Shown: piece after piece, positions 26,161 through 36,018 of the stretch
How the letters are laid out: each line of letters starts with the position of its first letter
How positions within the stretch are numbered: the first letter of the stretch is position 1
Assembly (NCBI GenBank): GCA_938084055.1
Contig: CALKDK010000055.1
Span: 1 to 37,295, forward strand
DNA length: 37,295 nucleotides
Reading direction: 5' to 3'
From: an uncultured Luminiphilus sp.
GTDB lineage: Bacteria > Pseudomonadota > Gammaproteobacteria > Pseudomonadales > Halieaceae
The notes under the pieces: model-generated
The model's input: the letters and a program-made list of their open reading frames with translations, nothing else
What the model was told of the DNA's origin: nothing
The model's database searches: none
Program-made: the position numbers and the translations under genes

Positions 26161-27296
26161 CGGCCCTGGCCAAGCCTGTACGCGAGGGACTGGATCCGGT
26201 GCTGGGTGGTTTGGCCGGCGCGCTGATCCTGATCGGATTTGTTGCCATAGCCTCTGCTTCAATCGGGTACGGCGACTGGCACTTCAATAATCCCTGGCAT
26301 CACACCTTGCGGCACGCCGTCTACCTGTCAATTGCTGCAGGGCTCGGGGCGGTTGCCTACCGGGTTCCTGTCGACGTGTGGCAGCGTACCTCCGGACTGT
26401 GGTTGCTGCTGGCGCTCGCTCTCCTTCTGCTCGTACTGGTGCCGGGGATTGGCCGCAGTGTCAATGGCAGCCAGCGCTGGCTGCCGTTGGGTCCGGTCAC
26501 CTTACAGCCCTCAGAGATTGCGAAGTTCGCCCTGGTGCTCTACACCGCGAGCTTTTTGGTTCGTCATGCTGAGGCGGTACAGCGTCATTGGGAAGGTCTG
26601 GCAAAGCCCGTCGCTATTCTTGGACTGATGGGGTTGCTGCTGTTGTTCGAGCCAGATTTTGGAGCAACGGTGATTTGTGCCGGCACGGTGTTCGGAATGC
26701 TGTTTCTGGCGGGGGCTCGCCTCGGTTACGTGTTACTGCTGGTAGGGGCTGCGGTAGGCGCACTGGCGTTCATGATCGTCATGGAGCCCTACAGGCTGCA
26801 GCGTCTCACCGCCTACACCGACCCCTGGCAGGATCCCTATGGATCAGGCTTCCAACTCATCCAGTCATTGATCGCCTATGGCAGGGGAGAGTGGTGGGGT
26901 GTGGGTCTCGGCAACAGTATCCAGAAGTTGTTTTATCTCCCGGAAGCACACACGGATTTCGTGTTTTCAATTTGGGCAGAGGAGACCGGCTTTTTTGGTG
27001 CCGTGGTGGTAATTCTCCTCTACTGCGTCTTGATCGGTCGAATACTGCGAGTCGGGCGCTCCGCAGAGCATGGAGGCGAATCGTTTTCTGCGTATGTCTG
27101 TTACGGGGTGGCATTGATTTTTGCAGGCCAGGTGTTTGTCAACATGGGCGTGAGTTCGGGCCTGTTACCCACCAAAGGCCTGACGTTGCCGCTTATCAGT
27201 TACGGTGGCTCGAGCCTGATCATGAGCTGTGTGATGCTGGCCGTTGTGCTTCGCATCGAGTACAGCCTGCGCGTGAGCCGGGAGGCGCGATCATGA
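26157..27296 (+). CDS. ftsW: Septal peptidoglycan polymerase FtsW (SEDS family)
   Basis: FtsW is the SEDS glycosyltransferase that polymerises lipid II at the septum with FtsI. The protein is 379 residues with about ten transmembrane helices. Family blocks: GRSVNGSQRWLPLGPVTLQP followed by SEIAKFALVLYTASFL, LLLFEPDFGATVI, QRLTAYTDPWQDPYGSGFQL, EAHTDFVFSIWAEETGF (with the catalytic-type Asp), and the C-terminal GVSSGLLPTKGLTLPLISYG. GGGGAG lies a few bases before ATG 26157. Overlaps murD and murG by four bases each. Confidence 0.97.
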   Translation: MTALAKPVREGLDPVLGGLAGALILIGFVAIASASIGYGDWHFNNPWHHTLRHAVYLSIAAGLGAVAYRVPVDVWQRTSGLWLLLALALLLLVLVPGIGRSVNGSQRWLPLGPVTLQPSEIAKFALVLYTASFLVRHAEAVQRHWEGLAKPVAILGLMGLLLLFEPDFGATVICAGTVFGMLFLAGARLGYVLLLVGAAVGALAFMIVMEPYRLQRLTAYTDPWQDPYGSGFQLIQSLIAYGRGEWWGVGLGNSIQKLFYLPEAHTDFVFSIWAEETGFFGAVVVILLYCVLIGRILRVGRSAEHGGESFSAYVCYGVALIFAGQVFVNMGVSSGLLPTKGLTLPLISYGGSSLIMSCVMLAVVLRIEYSLRVSREARS

Positions 27297-28399
27297 ACTC
27301 CGCACCGCGCGTTTTGATCATGGCAGGGGGCACGGGTGGGCATGTATTCCCCGCGCTGGCTGTGGCCCAGGTGCTTCAGGCCAGGGGTTGGCTTGTCGAC
27401 TGGATCGGGACTGATCGCGGACTTGAGGGCCGAGTGGTTCCTGCCCATGATTTCACGCTGCACATACTTCCTGTACGTGGCCTGCGCGGCAAGAGCGGCC
27501 TGTTTCGCGTTATTTCGCTGTTCTACCTCCTCCGTTCTTTCTTTACGGCGCTGAGCCTGTTGATCAAACTCAAGCCCCAGGTTGTTTTGGGTCTGGGTGG
27601 TTATGTGGCCGGCCCTGCGGGTATTGCCGCACGGCTGCTCGGCAGGCCACTTGTCATACACGAGCAGAATGCCGTTGCAGGTACCACCAATCGGTGGCTC
27701 GCACCCCTGGCCACACGTATCCTGTTCGGCTTGCCCGGCGCCTTTGATGAAGGTAAGGGTCGTCGCTGGGTGGGCAATCCCGTCCGGGCTGAGATTGTTG
27801 CCCTGCATGGCGCAAGTGACCAAGTTCCCGAGGCGTTTTCACCCGAGAGGCCTCTGCGGTTGTTGGTGATTGGTGGCAGCCTCGGCAGCAGCCCCCTCAA
27901 CATAGCCATCCCCTCTGCCGTTGCGCACCTGGATTCGGAGTTAGGCGCGAAGCTGCAGGTACGGCATCAGTGTGGTGGGCAGCATGTGGACGAAACACAG
28001 GCTGGTTATGGCGCCTACCCCCTTGTCCGAGCCGAGGTGACAGCCTTTATAGAGGACATGGCAGCCGCTTATCAGTGGGCAGATCTTGTGGTCAGTCGGT
28101 CGGGTGCGCTCACAGTAAGTGAGCTGGCCATAGCGGGTAGGGCGTCAATACTGGTGCCATTGCCCCACGCGATTGACGATCACCAGACAGAGAATGCACG
28201 TGTACTCAGCCAATCGGGGGGCGCGCAGCTGTTGCCCCAGGATAGTGACCTGGCCGGCAAGCTGGCTCGGCTCCTGTCCGGGTTTATCGCCATGCCCGGG
28301 CGTCTCTCGGCGCTCGCGAGTAACGTGCGCACGCTGGCGTTGCCAGCTGCCGCAGCCACTGTCGCCGATGTGGTTGAGGAGGTCGCCGGTGTCGCCTGA
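27293..28399 (+). CDS. murG: Lipid II synthase MurG (UDP-GlcNAc transferase)
   Basis: MurG adds GlcNAc to lipid I on the cytoplasmic face, producing lipid II. The protein is 368 residues from ATG 27293, which has GGAGG 7 bases upstream and overlaps the ftsW stop. Motifs: [15 protein letters not shown] (glycine loop, 12-17), [56 protein letters not shown], and [19 protein letters not shown] with [14 protein letters not shown] for UDP-GlcNAc binding. The in-frame extension back to 26588 lies entirely within ftsW and is not coding. The end overlaps murC by 11 bases. Confidence 0.97.
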   Translation: MNSAPRVLIMAGGTGGHVFPALAVAQVLQARGWLVDWIGTDRGLEGRVVPAHDFTLHILPVRGLRGKSGLFRVISLFYLLRSFFTALSLLIKLKPQVVLGLGGYVAGPAGIAARLLGRPLVIHEQNAVAGTTNRWLAPLATRILFGLPGAFDEGKGRRWVGNPVRAEIVALHGASDQVPEAFSPERPLRLLVIGGSLGSSPLNIAIPSAVAHLDSELGAKLQVRHQCGGQHVDETQAGYGAYPLVRAEVTAFIEDMAAAYQWADLVVSRSGALTVSELAIAGRASILVPLPHAIDDHQTENARVLSQSGGAQLLPQDSDLAGKLARLLSGFIAMPGRLSALASNVRTLALPAAAATVADVVEEVAGVA

Positions 28400-29825
28400 C
28401 GCGATCCTCCCAACAGCACAGCCGATGGGTGGTACCCAGCGCATCTTTATGGTGGGAATTGGCGGTGCCGGTATGAGCGGAATCGCCGAGGTGCTCGCCC
28501 AATTGGGATATCGCGTGAGGGGTTCGGATGTTCAGGAGAGCGCGGTCATTGCCCGGCTGCGCAGCCTCGGAATTGAGGTTCATATCGGCCACGACGCATC
28601 AAATATTAAAGGCGCCGAGGTGCTGGTTACATCCAGCGCCATTCACCCGGACAATCCGGAGTTGGTAGCAGCTCGCCTGGCGCGTATTCCTGTCGTCCCA
28701 CGGGCTGAAATGCTGGCGGAACTGATGCGCTATCGGCGTGGTATTGCGGTGGCTGGTACCCATGGAAAAACCACAACCACCAGCTTGCTGGCATCAATTT
28801 TTGGTGAGGCAGGTGAAGACCCGACTTTTGTTATTGGCGGCGTTCTCAACAATGCCGGCAGCAATGCACGCCTGGGTGCCGGGCAGTATCTGATTGTTGA
28901 GGCCGATGAAAGTGATGCGTCTTTCCTGCACCTGCTGCCCATGGTGAGTGTGGTGACCAATGTTGAAGCGGATCATATGGATCACTACGGCGGGGAAATC
29001 AGCCTCTACGAACAGGCTTTTATCGATTTTCTGCACAACCTACCGTTTTATGGTCTCGCTATTCTCTGTCTCGATGATGCGGGCGTGCAGCGCCTTTTGC
29101 CACAAACCACCCGGCGTACCGTTACCTATGGCAAGCATCCTGATGCCGATTACCGGGTAGAGGATGTCGCGGTGAAAGGTCTGAAGACCCGGTTCAGGCT
29201 GGAGCGACCCGGGGACCGACCTGATCTCGCGATTACCCTGAACATGCCTGGCGAGCACAATGCCTTGAATGCGGCTGCAGCGGCAGCGGTTGCTACCGAG
29301 CTCGGTCTGTCCGACCTGTCCATCGAGTCTGGGCTCACCCAATTTTCGGGCGTAGGACGACGCTTCAGCGCGCTGGGTGAGTTAGTACTGGCCTCTGGTA
29401 GCGCGCTGTTGGTAGATGATTATGGACACCATCCGACCGAGGTGCGGGCCACTCTGGCCGCCGCCCGCGCGGCATTCCCCGATCGTCGAATCGTCATGGT
29501 TTTTCAGCCGCACCGCTACTCACGGACACGTGACTTTTACGAAGATTTTGTTGCGGTGCTGTCGACTGTTGATCTGCTGGTACTGCTCGACGTCTATGCT
29601 GCTGGCGAGGAACCTATTCCCGGAGCGGACGGCCGTTCACTGGCCCGCAGTATTCGTCAGCGGGGTTCTATCGAACCGATTTTTGTCGCCAATACGGCAA
29701 GCGTTCCCGCCGTACTGCGCGATGTTCTTGTGCCGGGAGATCTGTTGTTGACCCAGGGTGCGGGCAATGTCGGACAGCTGGCGCGCTCGCTTGCTGATGC
29801 GCACAGTCTGGGTGAGTTGTTATGA
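28389..29825 (+). CDS. murC: UDP-MurNAc:L-alanine ligase MurC
   Basis: MurC adds L-alanine, the first stem-peptide residue. From GTG 28389 it is 478 residues. I chose this start because GGAGG (28378-28382) is 6 bases upstream; ATG 28425 has no ribosome site but would also retain the whole enzyme. Motifs: [36 protein letters not shown]-loop [11 protein letters not shown] (122-132), [34 protein letters not shown] and, in the C-terminal domain, [14 protein letters not shown] and [16 protein letters not shown]. The upstream in-frame stretch from 28173 lies in murG. Confidence 0.97.
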   Translation: MSPDAILPTAQPMGGTQRIFMVGIGGAGMSGIAEVLAQLGYRVRGSDVQESAVIARLRSLGIEVHIGHDASNIKGAEVLVTSSAIHPDNPELVAARLARIPVVPRAEMLAELMRYRRGIAVAGTHGKTTTTSLLASIFGEAGEDPTFVIGGVLNNAGSNARLGAGQYLIVEADESDASFLHLLPMVSVVTNVEADHMDHYGGEISLYEQAFIDFLHNLPFYGLAILCLDDAGVQRLLPQTTRRTVTYGKHPDADYRVEDVAVKGLKTRFRLERPGDRPDLAITLNMPGEHNALNAAAAAAVATELGLSDLSIESGLTQFSGVGRRFSALGELVLASGSALLVDDYGHHPTEVRATLAAARAAFPDRRIVMVFQPHRYSRTRDFYEDFVAVLSTVDLLVLLDVYAAGEEPIPGADGRSLARSIRQRGSIEPIFVANTASVPAVLRDVLVPGDLLLTQGAGNVGQLARSLADAHSLGELL

Positions 29826-30751
29826 GTGCCGTCTTGCTCGAGGGAGGAAAATTCGCTGTGCTGCTGGGTGGTACTGCTGCCGAGCGAGAAATATCCCTGG
29901 AAAGCGGCAGTAATGTGGCCGCGGCGCTGGAGGCCGCTGGCGCAGATGTCATCCGTGTCGATCCGGCGGAAGACGGTTGGCCCGAGCGTTTGCAGGGGGT
30001 GGAGTTTGTCTTCAACCTTCTCCACGGTCCCGGCGGTGAGGATGGAACCCTCCAGGGGCTCTTTGACCTGATGAAACTTCCCTACAGTGGCTCGGGCCTG
30101 CTGGGGTCCGCCCTAACCATGGACAAAATCAGAACCAAGCAGCTGTGGCTGGGTGCAGGTCTACCCACGCCCCCGTTCACCCTGCTCACTGCCCAGAGTG
30201 AGTGGTCGGACCTCTCAGAGCACTACGGCGCGCTTTTTGTGAAGCCCGCCCTGGAAGGATCATCCATCGGGATGAGTAAGGCGTCATCGGCCGCAGAGTT
30301 GGAGGCAGCGTGGCAGCGGGCCAGCGATCACCGTGGCCCCGTGCTGGGTGAACAGTTTGTTCAGGGAGAGGAGTACACGGTAGCGATTCTTGGCGCCCGT
30401 GCCCTGCCCGCCATTCGAATTGAACCCGCCGCCGGCTTTTATGACTTCGATGCAAAGTACATTTCTGACCAAACAGGATTTTTCTGCCCGGCGGGACTCT
30501 CAGCGGACGAGGAACAGGCCCTGGCAGATCTTGCGCTGGCAGCGTTTGAAGCGGTGGGCGCCAGCGTTTGGGGCCGTGTCGATGTGATGCGGGAGGCCTC
30601 CGGGGCGTGGCAGCTTCTGGAGGTGAACACGATTCCTGGCATGACGGGTCACAGTCTAGTGCCGATGGCTGCACAGGCGGCGGGGTTATCAATGGCGGAT
30701 CTTTTGGCAGAGATCTACCGACTGAGCATGGAGGTGCGTGATGTCCCGTAA
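29822..30751 (+). CDS. ddl: D-alanine--D-alanine ligase Ddl (DdlB type)
   Basis: Ddl makes the D-Ala-D-Ala dipeptide used by MurF. The protein is 309 residues, the DdlB size. Features: [18 protein letters not shown] with the substrate glutamate, [50 protein letters not shown] (ATP loop), [10 protein letters not shown] and RVDVM...[15 protein letters not shown]-type C-terminal metal-binding region (split here by the stretch between). The usual 'LHGRGGED' has Pro in place of Arg. murB, found at this point in some bacteria, is absent, as in E. coli. Overlaps murC by four bases and ftsQ by 11. Confidence 0.96.
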   Translation: MSAVLLEGGKFAVLLGGTAAEREISLESGSNVAAALEAAGADVIRVDPAEDGWPERLQGVEFVFNLLHGPGGEDGTLQGLFDLMKLPYSGSGLLGSALTMDKIRTKQLWLGAGLPTPPFTLLTAQSEWSDLSEHYGALFVKPALEGSSIGMSKASSAAELEAAWQRASDHRGPVLGEQFVQGEEYTVAILGARALPAIRIEPAAGFYDFDAKYISDQTGFFCPAGLSADEEQALADLALAAFEAVGASVWGRVDVMREASGAWQLLEVNTIPGMTGHSLVPMAAQAAGLSMADLLAEIYRLSMEVRDVP

Positions 30752-31547
30752 ACCAGCGCGCCAGGCTGTGAGAAAAACGCCTGAGACGGTCAGGGTGACT
30801 TGGCCAATGCGGCTGCGCCGAATCGCCCTGCGCGCGGGAGTGGTGGTGGGCCTGCTGCTTGTTTTGGCTGCAACGGGGCGGGCTGCTGTCTATCTGCTGG
30901 ATTTGCGTGTCGAGCGGCTGGTCGTGCATGGCGCCGCTGAGCATGTGGCCCAGACTGATCTTGAAAAGCAGCTCGCTTCTGCACTTGATGCCGGATTTTT
31001 TAGCCTTGATCTTGAGGCCATTCGCTCTGAGCTGGAAGCTATGCCCTGGGTTTATCGCGCTACGGTTCGTCGTCGCTGGCCGGATGCGGTCGTGGTCCGA
31101 ATTGAGGAGCAGCGCCCTGTTGCACGCTGGGGCCTGGATGGATTCCTTAATCACGAGGGCGACTATTTTTCGGGTGCCTTCAATGATCGCTGGGCGGAGC
31201 TGGCACGTCTGGAAGGACCAGCGGGTTCGGAGGCTGCCATGACCCGTCGCTATCAAAACCTTGAGGCACTGCTGGCGCCCACGGGTCTTCAGGTGGTGGC
31301 CCTGCATCAGGACGTACTGGGGCAGGTCAGCGCCGAACTGGACAACGGCAGTTTGCTGCTTTTGGGTGCCGATAACCACATAGAGCGCATGAGTCGCTTT
31401 GTCACGCTGTGGCGGGGACAGCTCGAAGACCAGCCGGTCCTGCGGGTTGATATGCGTTACGAACACGGCGCAGCCGTCGCACTGCTGCCAACATCTCAAT
31501 GGGCCATGGGAAGTACCCCAGTGGTCGAGCGGAAGGAGACACGCTGA
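30741..31547 (+). CDS. ftsQ: Cell division protein FtsQ
   Basis: FtsQ is the bitopic division protein that recruits FtsL-FtsB to the divisome. The protein is 268 residues: a basic cytoplasmic tail, one transmembrane helix about 31-53 (RAGVVVGLLLVLAATGRAAV), the POTRA domain (about 55-123, with VERLVVHGAAEHV and LEAMPWVYRATVRRRWPDAV) and the beta domain to the C-terminus (GDYFSGAF, LARLEGPAGSEAAM). ATG 30741 has GGAGG 6 bases upstream; GTG 30738 is in frame but too close to that site. Overlaps ddl by 11 bases and ftsA by one. Confidence 0.95.
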   Translation: MSRKPARQAVRKTPETVRVTWPMRLRRIALRAGVVVGLLLVLAATGRAAVYLLDLRVERLVVHGAAEHVAQTDLEKQLASALDAGFFSLDLEAIRSELEAMPWVYRATVRRRWPDAVVVRIEEQRPVARWGLDGFLNHEGDYFSGAFNDRWAELARLEGPAGSEAAMTRRYQNLEALLAPTGLQVVALHQDVLGQVSAELDNGSLLLLGADNHIERMSRFVTLWRGQLEDQPVLRVDMRYEHGAAVALLPTSQWAMGSTPVVERKETR

Positions 31548-32779
31548 TGGTTGCAACACCAGAGAAGCGCATGATTGTCGGCCTCGATATTGGCACTTCA
31601 AAAGTCGTCGCTGTGGTTGGGGAAGTTGACTCCGAAGGCTCTATCGAGGTTGTTGGCATCGGCTCACACCCCTCCCGAGGCATGAAAAAAGGTGTCGTTG
31701 TCGATATCGAATCAACGGTCAATGCCATTCAACGGGCGGTCGAAGAGGCAGAGCTGATGGCCGGCTGCCAGATACATTCTGTTTATGTGGGGATAGCCGG
31801 CAGCCACATACGTTCAATGAACTCTCATGGCATCGTGGCCATTCGAGAGGGTGAGGTCGTGGCTGCAGATGTGGAGCGGGTGCTCGATGCTGCACAGGCG
31901 GTGGCGATTCCCGCCGACCAAAAGGTGTTGCACGTCCTGCCTCAGGAATACGTCATAGACAACCAGGGTGGTATCAAAGAGCCCCTGGGTATGTCAGGCG
32001 TGCGCCTTGAGGCCAAGGTCCATCTGGTGACCTGTGCCGTCAATGCGGCGCAAAACATCGAAAAGTGCATCCACCGCTGTGGCCTTGAGGTCGATGGCAT
32101 CATTTTGGAGCAGCTCGCCTCAAGCTTTTCCGTGGTGACAGCCGATGAGCGGGATCTGGGCGTCTGTCTGGTGGATATCGGGGGCGGGACCTCAGACATT
32201 GCCATCTTTACTGATGGGGCCATCCGCCACACGGGTGTTATTCCCATCGCTGGAGATCAGGTCACCAGTGATATCGCCATGGCGCTGCGTACACCCACGC
32301 AGCATGCGGAAGAGATCAAAATTCGCTACGCCTGTGCCTTGACCCAATTGGCGGGTGTTGACGAAACCATCAAGGTCCCCAGCGTCGGTGACCGGCCGCC
32401 AAGAGATCTGTCGAGACAGTCCCTGGCGGAGGTTGTCGAGCCGCGCTATGACGAACTATTTACGCTGATACAGGCAGAGATTCGTCGCTCGGGCTATGAG
32501 GAGCTGATTCCAGCGGGCGTCCTGCTGACGGGGGGTACCTCAAAGATGGAAGGCGCTGTGGAGCTTGCTGAGGAGATTTTTCACATGCCGGTGCGTGTCG
32601 GGGCACCCCAGCATGCCCAGGGCCTCAGCGACATTATTCGCAATCCAATTTACGCGACGGCCGTGGGGTTGCTGATCTACGGCGCTCGTGATGATGACTC
32701 ACTCAATACATCACGGGGTGGCTCGGCCGCCAGTGGTCTGTTGGCGAGCGTCAGGGACTGGTTTGGCAAGCACTTCTGA
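31547..32779 (+). CDS. ftsA: Cell division protein FtsA
   Basis: FtsA is the actin-like membrane tether of FtsZ. The protein is 410 residues. ATP-binding parts are VGLDIGTSKVVAVVGEV, VCLVDIGGGTSDIAIF and LLTGGTSKMEGAVELAEE; the 1C domain includes GVVVDIESTVNAIQRAVEEA. The C-terminus SVRDWFGKHF is the amphipathic membrane-targeting helix. ATG 31547 has AAGGAG 8 bases upstream; the in-frame extension to 31499 lies in ftsQ. FtsZ follows after 71 bases, the first sizeable gap since mraZ. Confidence 0.98.
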   Translation: MVATPEKRMIVGLDIGTSKVVAVVGEVDSEGSIEVVGIGSHPSRGMKKGVVVDIESTVNAIQRAVEEAELMAGCQIHSVYVGIAGSHIRSMNSHGIVAIREGEVVAADVERVLDAAQAVAIPADQKVLHVLPQEYVIDNQGGIKEPLGMSGVRLEAKVHLVTCAVNAAQNIEKCIHRCGLEVDGIILEQLASSFSVVTADERDLGVCLVDIGGGTSDIAIFTDGAIRHTGVIPIAGDQVTSDIAMALRTPTQHAEEIKIRYACALTQLAGVDETIKVPSVGDRPPRDLSRQSLAEVVEPRYDELFTLIQAEIRRSGYEELIPAGVLLTGGTSKMEGAVELAEEIFHMPVRVGAPQHAQGLSDIIRNPIYATAVGLLIYGARDDDSLNTSRGGSAASGLLASVRDWFGKHF

Positions 32780-32798
32780 TAGCAATCAGAGGGCTTTT

Positions 32799-32843
32799 CA
32801 AGGGGAGTGCCCGGTGGAAACCGGGTTGGTAAAACAAGGGGAG
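32799..32843 (+). promoter_or_regulatory. ftsZ leader: hairpin between two copies of a ribosome-site-like repeat
   Basis: CAAGGGGAG occurs at 32799-32807 and again at 32835-32843, where it serves as the ftsZ ribosome site 7 bases before the ATG. Between them CCCGGT-GGAA-ACCGGG (32810-32825) is a perfect 6-bp stem with a GGAA loop and no T-run. The first copy precedes no start codon. This may tune ftsZ translation independently of ftsA; function is inferred. Confidence 0.5.
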
Positions 32844-32850
32844 AGTCACG

Positions 32851-34023
32851 ATGTTTGAATTGGTTGATAACGCACCACAGAATGCGGTGATAAAGGTGGT
32901 CGGTGTCGGTGGCGGTGGTGGTAATGCCGTCCGGCATATGATCGAAAACAACATTGAAGGCGTGGATTTTATCTGCGCTAACACTGATGCCCAGGCACTG
33001 GCGGATATCCACGCCAAAACCGTTCTGCAACTGGGTACGGGTATTACCAAGGGGCTGGGTGCCGGCGCAAACCCTGACATCGGGCGAGCAGCCGCCATGG
33101 AAGACCGGGACCGTATTGCGGAGTCCCTGCACGGGGCTGATATGGTATTCGTGACCGCAGGAATGGGTGGTGGCACCGGGACTGGCGGTGCCCCGATTGT
33201 CGCTGAAGTGGCCCGGGAAATGGGCATTCTGACGGTGGCTGTCGTCACACGGCCTTTCAGTTTCGAAGGCAAATCGCGTCTTAAAATAGCAGAAGTTGGC
33301 CTCAGGGAACTTGAGCAGCACTGCGATAGTCTAATCACGATTCCCAATGAAAAATTACTGGAGGTCTTGGGCAAAAATACCAGTCTATTGGATGCCTTCC
33401 GGGAAGCCAATGATGTACTTTTAGGCGCTGTTCAGGGTATTGCTGAGCTGATTATCCGCCCCGGAATGATAAATGTGGACTTTGCTGATGTTCGCACTGT
33501 CATGTCCGAGATGGGCACGGCGATGATGGGTACCGGTCAGGCGTCGGGAGAGAATAGGGCACGGGAGGCCGCTGAGCGCGCCATCAACAGCCCGCTGCTT
33601 GACGACATTGATGTCAGCGGCGCTCGCGGGGTGCTCGTTAATATCACGGCTGGGTTAGACCTGTCGCTGGGTGAGTTTTCCGAGGTTGGCGATACGATAG
33701 AAGAATATGCATCGGAAGATGCAACGGTAGTAGTAGGTACGGTGATAGATCCTGAGCTGACCGATACGCTCAAGGTGACAGTGGTTGCGACCGGGCTGGG
33801 CGGTGCTGAGGCACGTCCTCCCCTGGCGATTGTTGATCCGTTACCCAATACGTCGACGGGCAGCGGTATGACCCCGAATTACGGCGAACACTATGATCTG
33901 CCGCCCGCTAAGCGCGCTTTGGTTGCGCCTGCCGGGACGGCACCGCGGGCTTCAGCGCCTGCAGAGGGCGGTGCAGAGGATTATTTCGATATTCCTGCTT
34001 TTTTGCGTCGACAGGCGGACTAA
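32851..34023 (+). CDS. ftsZ: Cell division protein FtsZ
   Basis: FtsZ is the tubulin-like GTPase that forms the division ring. The protein is 390 residues. The GTPase domain has VIKVVGVGGGGGNAVRHM, NTDAQAL, and the tubulin signature GGGTGTGGAP at 106-115; the T7-loop region reads NVDFADVRTVMSEMG with the catalytic Asp. A linker rich in Ala/Pro (about 325-372) leads to the conserved tail EDYFDIPAFLRRQAD that binds FtsA, ZipA and ZapE-type partners. AGGGGAG lies 7 bases before ATG 32851. Confidence 0.99.
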   Translation: MFELVDNAPQNAVIKVVGVGGGGGNAVRHMIENNIEGVDFICANTDAQALADIHAKTVLQLGTGITKGLGAGANPDIGRAAAMEDRDRIAESLHGADMVFVTAGMGGGTGTGGAPIVAEVAREMGILTVAVVTRPFSFEGKSRLKIAEVGLRELEQHCDSLITIPNEKLLEVLGKNTSLLDAFREANDVLLGAVQGIAELIIRPGMINVDFADVRTVMSEMGTAMMGTGQASGENRAREAAERAINSPLLDDIDVSGARGVLVNITAGLDLSLGEFSEVGDTIEEYASEDATVVVGTVIDPELTDTLKVTVVATGLGGAEARPPLAIVDPLPNTSTGSGMTPNYGEHYDLPPAKRALVAPAGTAPRASAPAEGGAEDYFDIPAFLRRQAD

Positions 34024-34064
34024 CGTGGTTTCTGGTCCGCCAACCATGAGAAAAAGGCGAGACC

Positions 34065-34982
34065 ATGATCAGACAGAGAACGTTACGGAATCCGATCAAG
34101 GCCACTGGCGTTGGTTTACATACGGGAGAGAAGGTTTTCCTGACTCTCAGCCCCGCTCCCGTTGACAACGGCATAGTCTTTCGGCGTACCGACCTTTCTC
34201 CGGTGCAGGAAATCCCCGCCTGCGCGCAGAATGTCGGTGATACAACGCTCTCGACCAGTCTCGGCCTGGGCGAAGCTCGGGTCAGCACGGTGGAGCACCT
34301 GCTCTCAGCCATGGCGGGCCTGGGCATCGATAATGCGTTTGTGGATGTCACTGCGCCTGAGGTGCCCATCATGGATGGCAGCGCCGGGCCATTTGTTTTC
34401 CTGCTCCAGTCTGCGGGTGTTGAAGAACAGCCCGCTGCGAAGAAATTTATCCGCATCAAACGTCCGGTCACCGTGCGCGACGGCGATAAGCAGGCCAGTT
34501 TGCTGCCTTTTGAGGGTTTCAAAGTTGCTTTCTCTATCGACTTTGACCACCCGGTTTTCCATGACCGTGCGGCGTTCGCGGAAATTGACTTTTCTACGAC
34601 GTCCTTTGTGAAGGAAGTCAGTCGGGCCAGGACGTTTGGTTTCATGCACGAAATAGAATATTTGCGCGCCCAGGGTCTTGCCCGGGGTGGCAGTGTTGAT
34701 AATGCGATCGTTGTTGATGAATTCCGTATCCTGAACCAGGATGGCCTGCGCTACGAGGACGAGTTTGTAAAGCACAAGGTGCTGGATGCTATTGGCGATC
34801 TCTATCTTCTCGGTCACAGTCTAATCGGGGAGTTTCGTGCCCATAAATCGGGCCACGCGCTCAATAATGCCGTGCTGCGTGCATTACTTGCCCAGGAAGA
34901 TGCCTGGGAAATGGTGACCTTTGACGAGGCAGAAACCGCGCCAATATCCTACGGCCCGGCCCCGGCCTTGGTCACGGTTTGA
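34065..34982 (+). CDS. lpxC: UDP-3-O-acyl-GlcNAc deacetylase LpxC
   Basis: LpxC is the zinc deacetylase catalysing the committed step of lipid A synthesis. The protein is 305 residues, as in E. coli. It opens [20 protein letters not shown]. Zinc ligands are His78 (VEHLLSA), His237 and Asp241 ([15 protein letters not shown]); Glu77 and His264 (KSGHALNN) are the catalytic pair. [13 protein letters not shown] and [17 protein letters not shown] are further signatures. Its C-terminus ends [17 protein letters not shown]; in E. coli hydrophobic C-terminal residues are recognised by FtsH, so regulated turnover is possible. 41 bases after ftsZ. Confidence 0.98.
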   Translation: MIRQRTLRNPIKATGVGLHTGEKVFLTLSPAPVDNGIVFRRTDLSPVQEIPACAQNVGDTTLSTSLGLGEARVSTVEHLLSAMAGLGIDNAFVDVTAPEVPIMDGSAGPFVFLLQSAGVEEQPAAKKFIRIKRPVTVRDGDKQASLLPFEGFKVAFSIDFDHPVFHDRAAFAEIDFSTTSFVKEVSRARTFGFMHEIEYLRAQGLARGGSVDNAIVVDEFRILNQDGLRYEDEFVKHKVLDAIGDLYLLGHSLIGEFRAHKSGHALNNAVLRALLAQEDAWEMVTFDEAETAPISYGPAPALVTV

Positions 34983-35083
34983 TCTGGTTTGTAGGGATCT
35001 GCCCGCATTCGCTGCTGCCCAGCGGGTTCCCCAGATACTGACCCCGTGTCATAGTACGCAGATACCAACCTGAGTTAATTCAC

Positions 35084-36016
35084 TTGAAACTTATCCTGGT
35101 CCACAAGACGGCTGCTTCCCGAACACTTGAGATCGGGCGCTGGTCGTGGGCGGCACTCTCAGTCATTTGCATCGGCCTTCCTCTGGGGCTGATGAGCCTC
35201 GGCTACGAACTGGGCCAACGACAGGGCACATCGGTGGCACAGGAGGCTCGGCTGTCTGCCGCTGAACTGGAAGCCAGCAGACGGGCCAGTGAGCTTGCCC
35301 AGCTGTCGGCAGATGCCCGCCGCAAACTGGATACGATGACTCGGAAGCTGGCTGAGTTGCAGGTTCGAGTTACGCGTCTGGATGCCCTTGGCACCCATCT
35401 CACCGCACTGGCCGGCCTTGAAGGGGGAGAGTTCAACTTCAGTACTGAACCCGCCTTGGGTGGGCCCCTGGTCCTGGCAAGGGCGGAACTGGAACCCAAT
35501 CTACCTGCATCCCTGGAGGCATCCTTTGACCTGTTTTCTGCGACCCTTGATGATCGCAGTACCCAGATGGATGTGCTGGCTGGTCTGGTGTTTGATGCCG
35601 AGGCTCAGGCGGAGGCCATTCCCGCTGGGCGCCCCGTCACCTCCGGCTGGTTGTCATCGTCTTACGGCTACCGCAGTGATCCGTTCACAGGGAAGCAAAC
35701 CTGGCATCAGGGCATTGATTTTGCGGGCAGTGCTGGCGACCAGGTTATAGCGGTTGCCAGCGGCGTAGTGAGCTGGAGTGGCGAGCGCACGGGCTATGGC
35801 ACCCTGGTCGAAGTCGCCCACGGCGATGGCCTGGTGACTCGCTATGGCCACAACAGCGAAAATCTCGTCGAGGTGGGTGATCTGGTTCGCCAGGGCGATG
35901 CGATAGCACTGATGGGAAATTCCGGTCGCTCTACGGGCCCCCATGTGCATTTCGAGGTATTCAAGCACGGCAGGGCGGTTGATCCCTCGACCTACGTACG
36001 ACGTACTCTGCGCTGA
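35084..36016 (+). CDS. M23 family (LytM-like) peptidase, membrane-anchored
   Basis: A 310-residue protein: cytoplasmic start, one transmembrane helix about 20-41 (WSWAALSVICIGLPLGLMSL), a coiled coil about 50-105 (SAAELEASRRASELAQLSAD, ...TRKLAELQVRVTRL) and a C-terminal M23 domain. Motifs are YGYRSDPFTGKQTWHQGIDF, with the His and Asp zinc ligands of HxxxD, and STGPHVHFEVF with HxH. Zinc residues appear intact, so it may be an active endopeptidase, unlike EnvC/NlpD. The layout resembles divisome-linked LytM factors. The start is TTG 35084 with TGAG upstream; no ATG is suitably placed. It occupies the place of secM between lpxC and secA, but does not resemble SecM; an M23 gene occurs here in Pseudomonas. 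Confidence 0.92.
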   Translation: MKLILVHKTAASRTLEIGRWSWAALSVICIGLPLGLMSLGYELGQRQGTSVAQEARLSAAELEASRRASELAQLSADARRKLDTMTRKLAELQVRVTRLDALGTHLTALAGLEGGEFNFSTEPALGGPLVLARAELEPNLPASLEASFDLFSATLDDRSTQMDVLAGLVFDAEAQAEAIPAGRPVTSGWLSSSYGYRSDPFTGKQTWHQGIDFAGSAGDQVIAVASGVVSWSGERTGYGTLVEVAHGDGLVTRYGHNSENLVEVGDLVRQGDAIALMGNSGRSTGPHVHFEVFKHGRAVDPSTYVRRTLR

Positions 36017-36018
36017 AT

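Noticed and set aside
26588-27292. N-terminal extension of murG by about 235 codons
   Set aside because: It reads ftsW in another frame; the strong GGAGG before ATG 27293 and the family start decide against it.
28173-28388. N-terminal extension of murC
   Set aside because: It lies inside murG and has no homology to MurC; GTG 28389 has a far better ribosome site.
30186-31601. 471-codon minus-strand open frame across ddl, ftsQ and the ftsA start
   Set aside because: Its translation is low-complexity, rich in Pro, Arg, Ser and His, with no domain pattern, and lies opposite three well-conserved genes. It is a shadow of GC-rich codon use.
34983-35083. Weak hairpin CGCTG-CTGCC-CAGCG (35010-35024) as the lpxC terminator
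   Set aside because: The stem is only 5 bp with no T-run, so it cannot be called a terminator.
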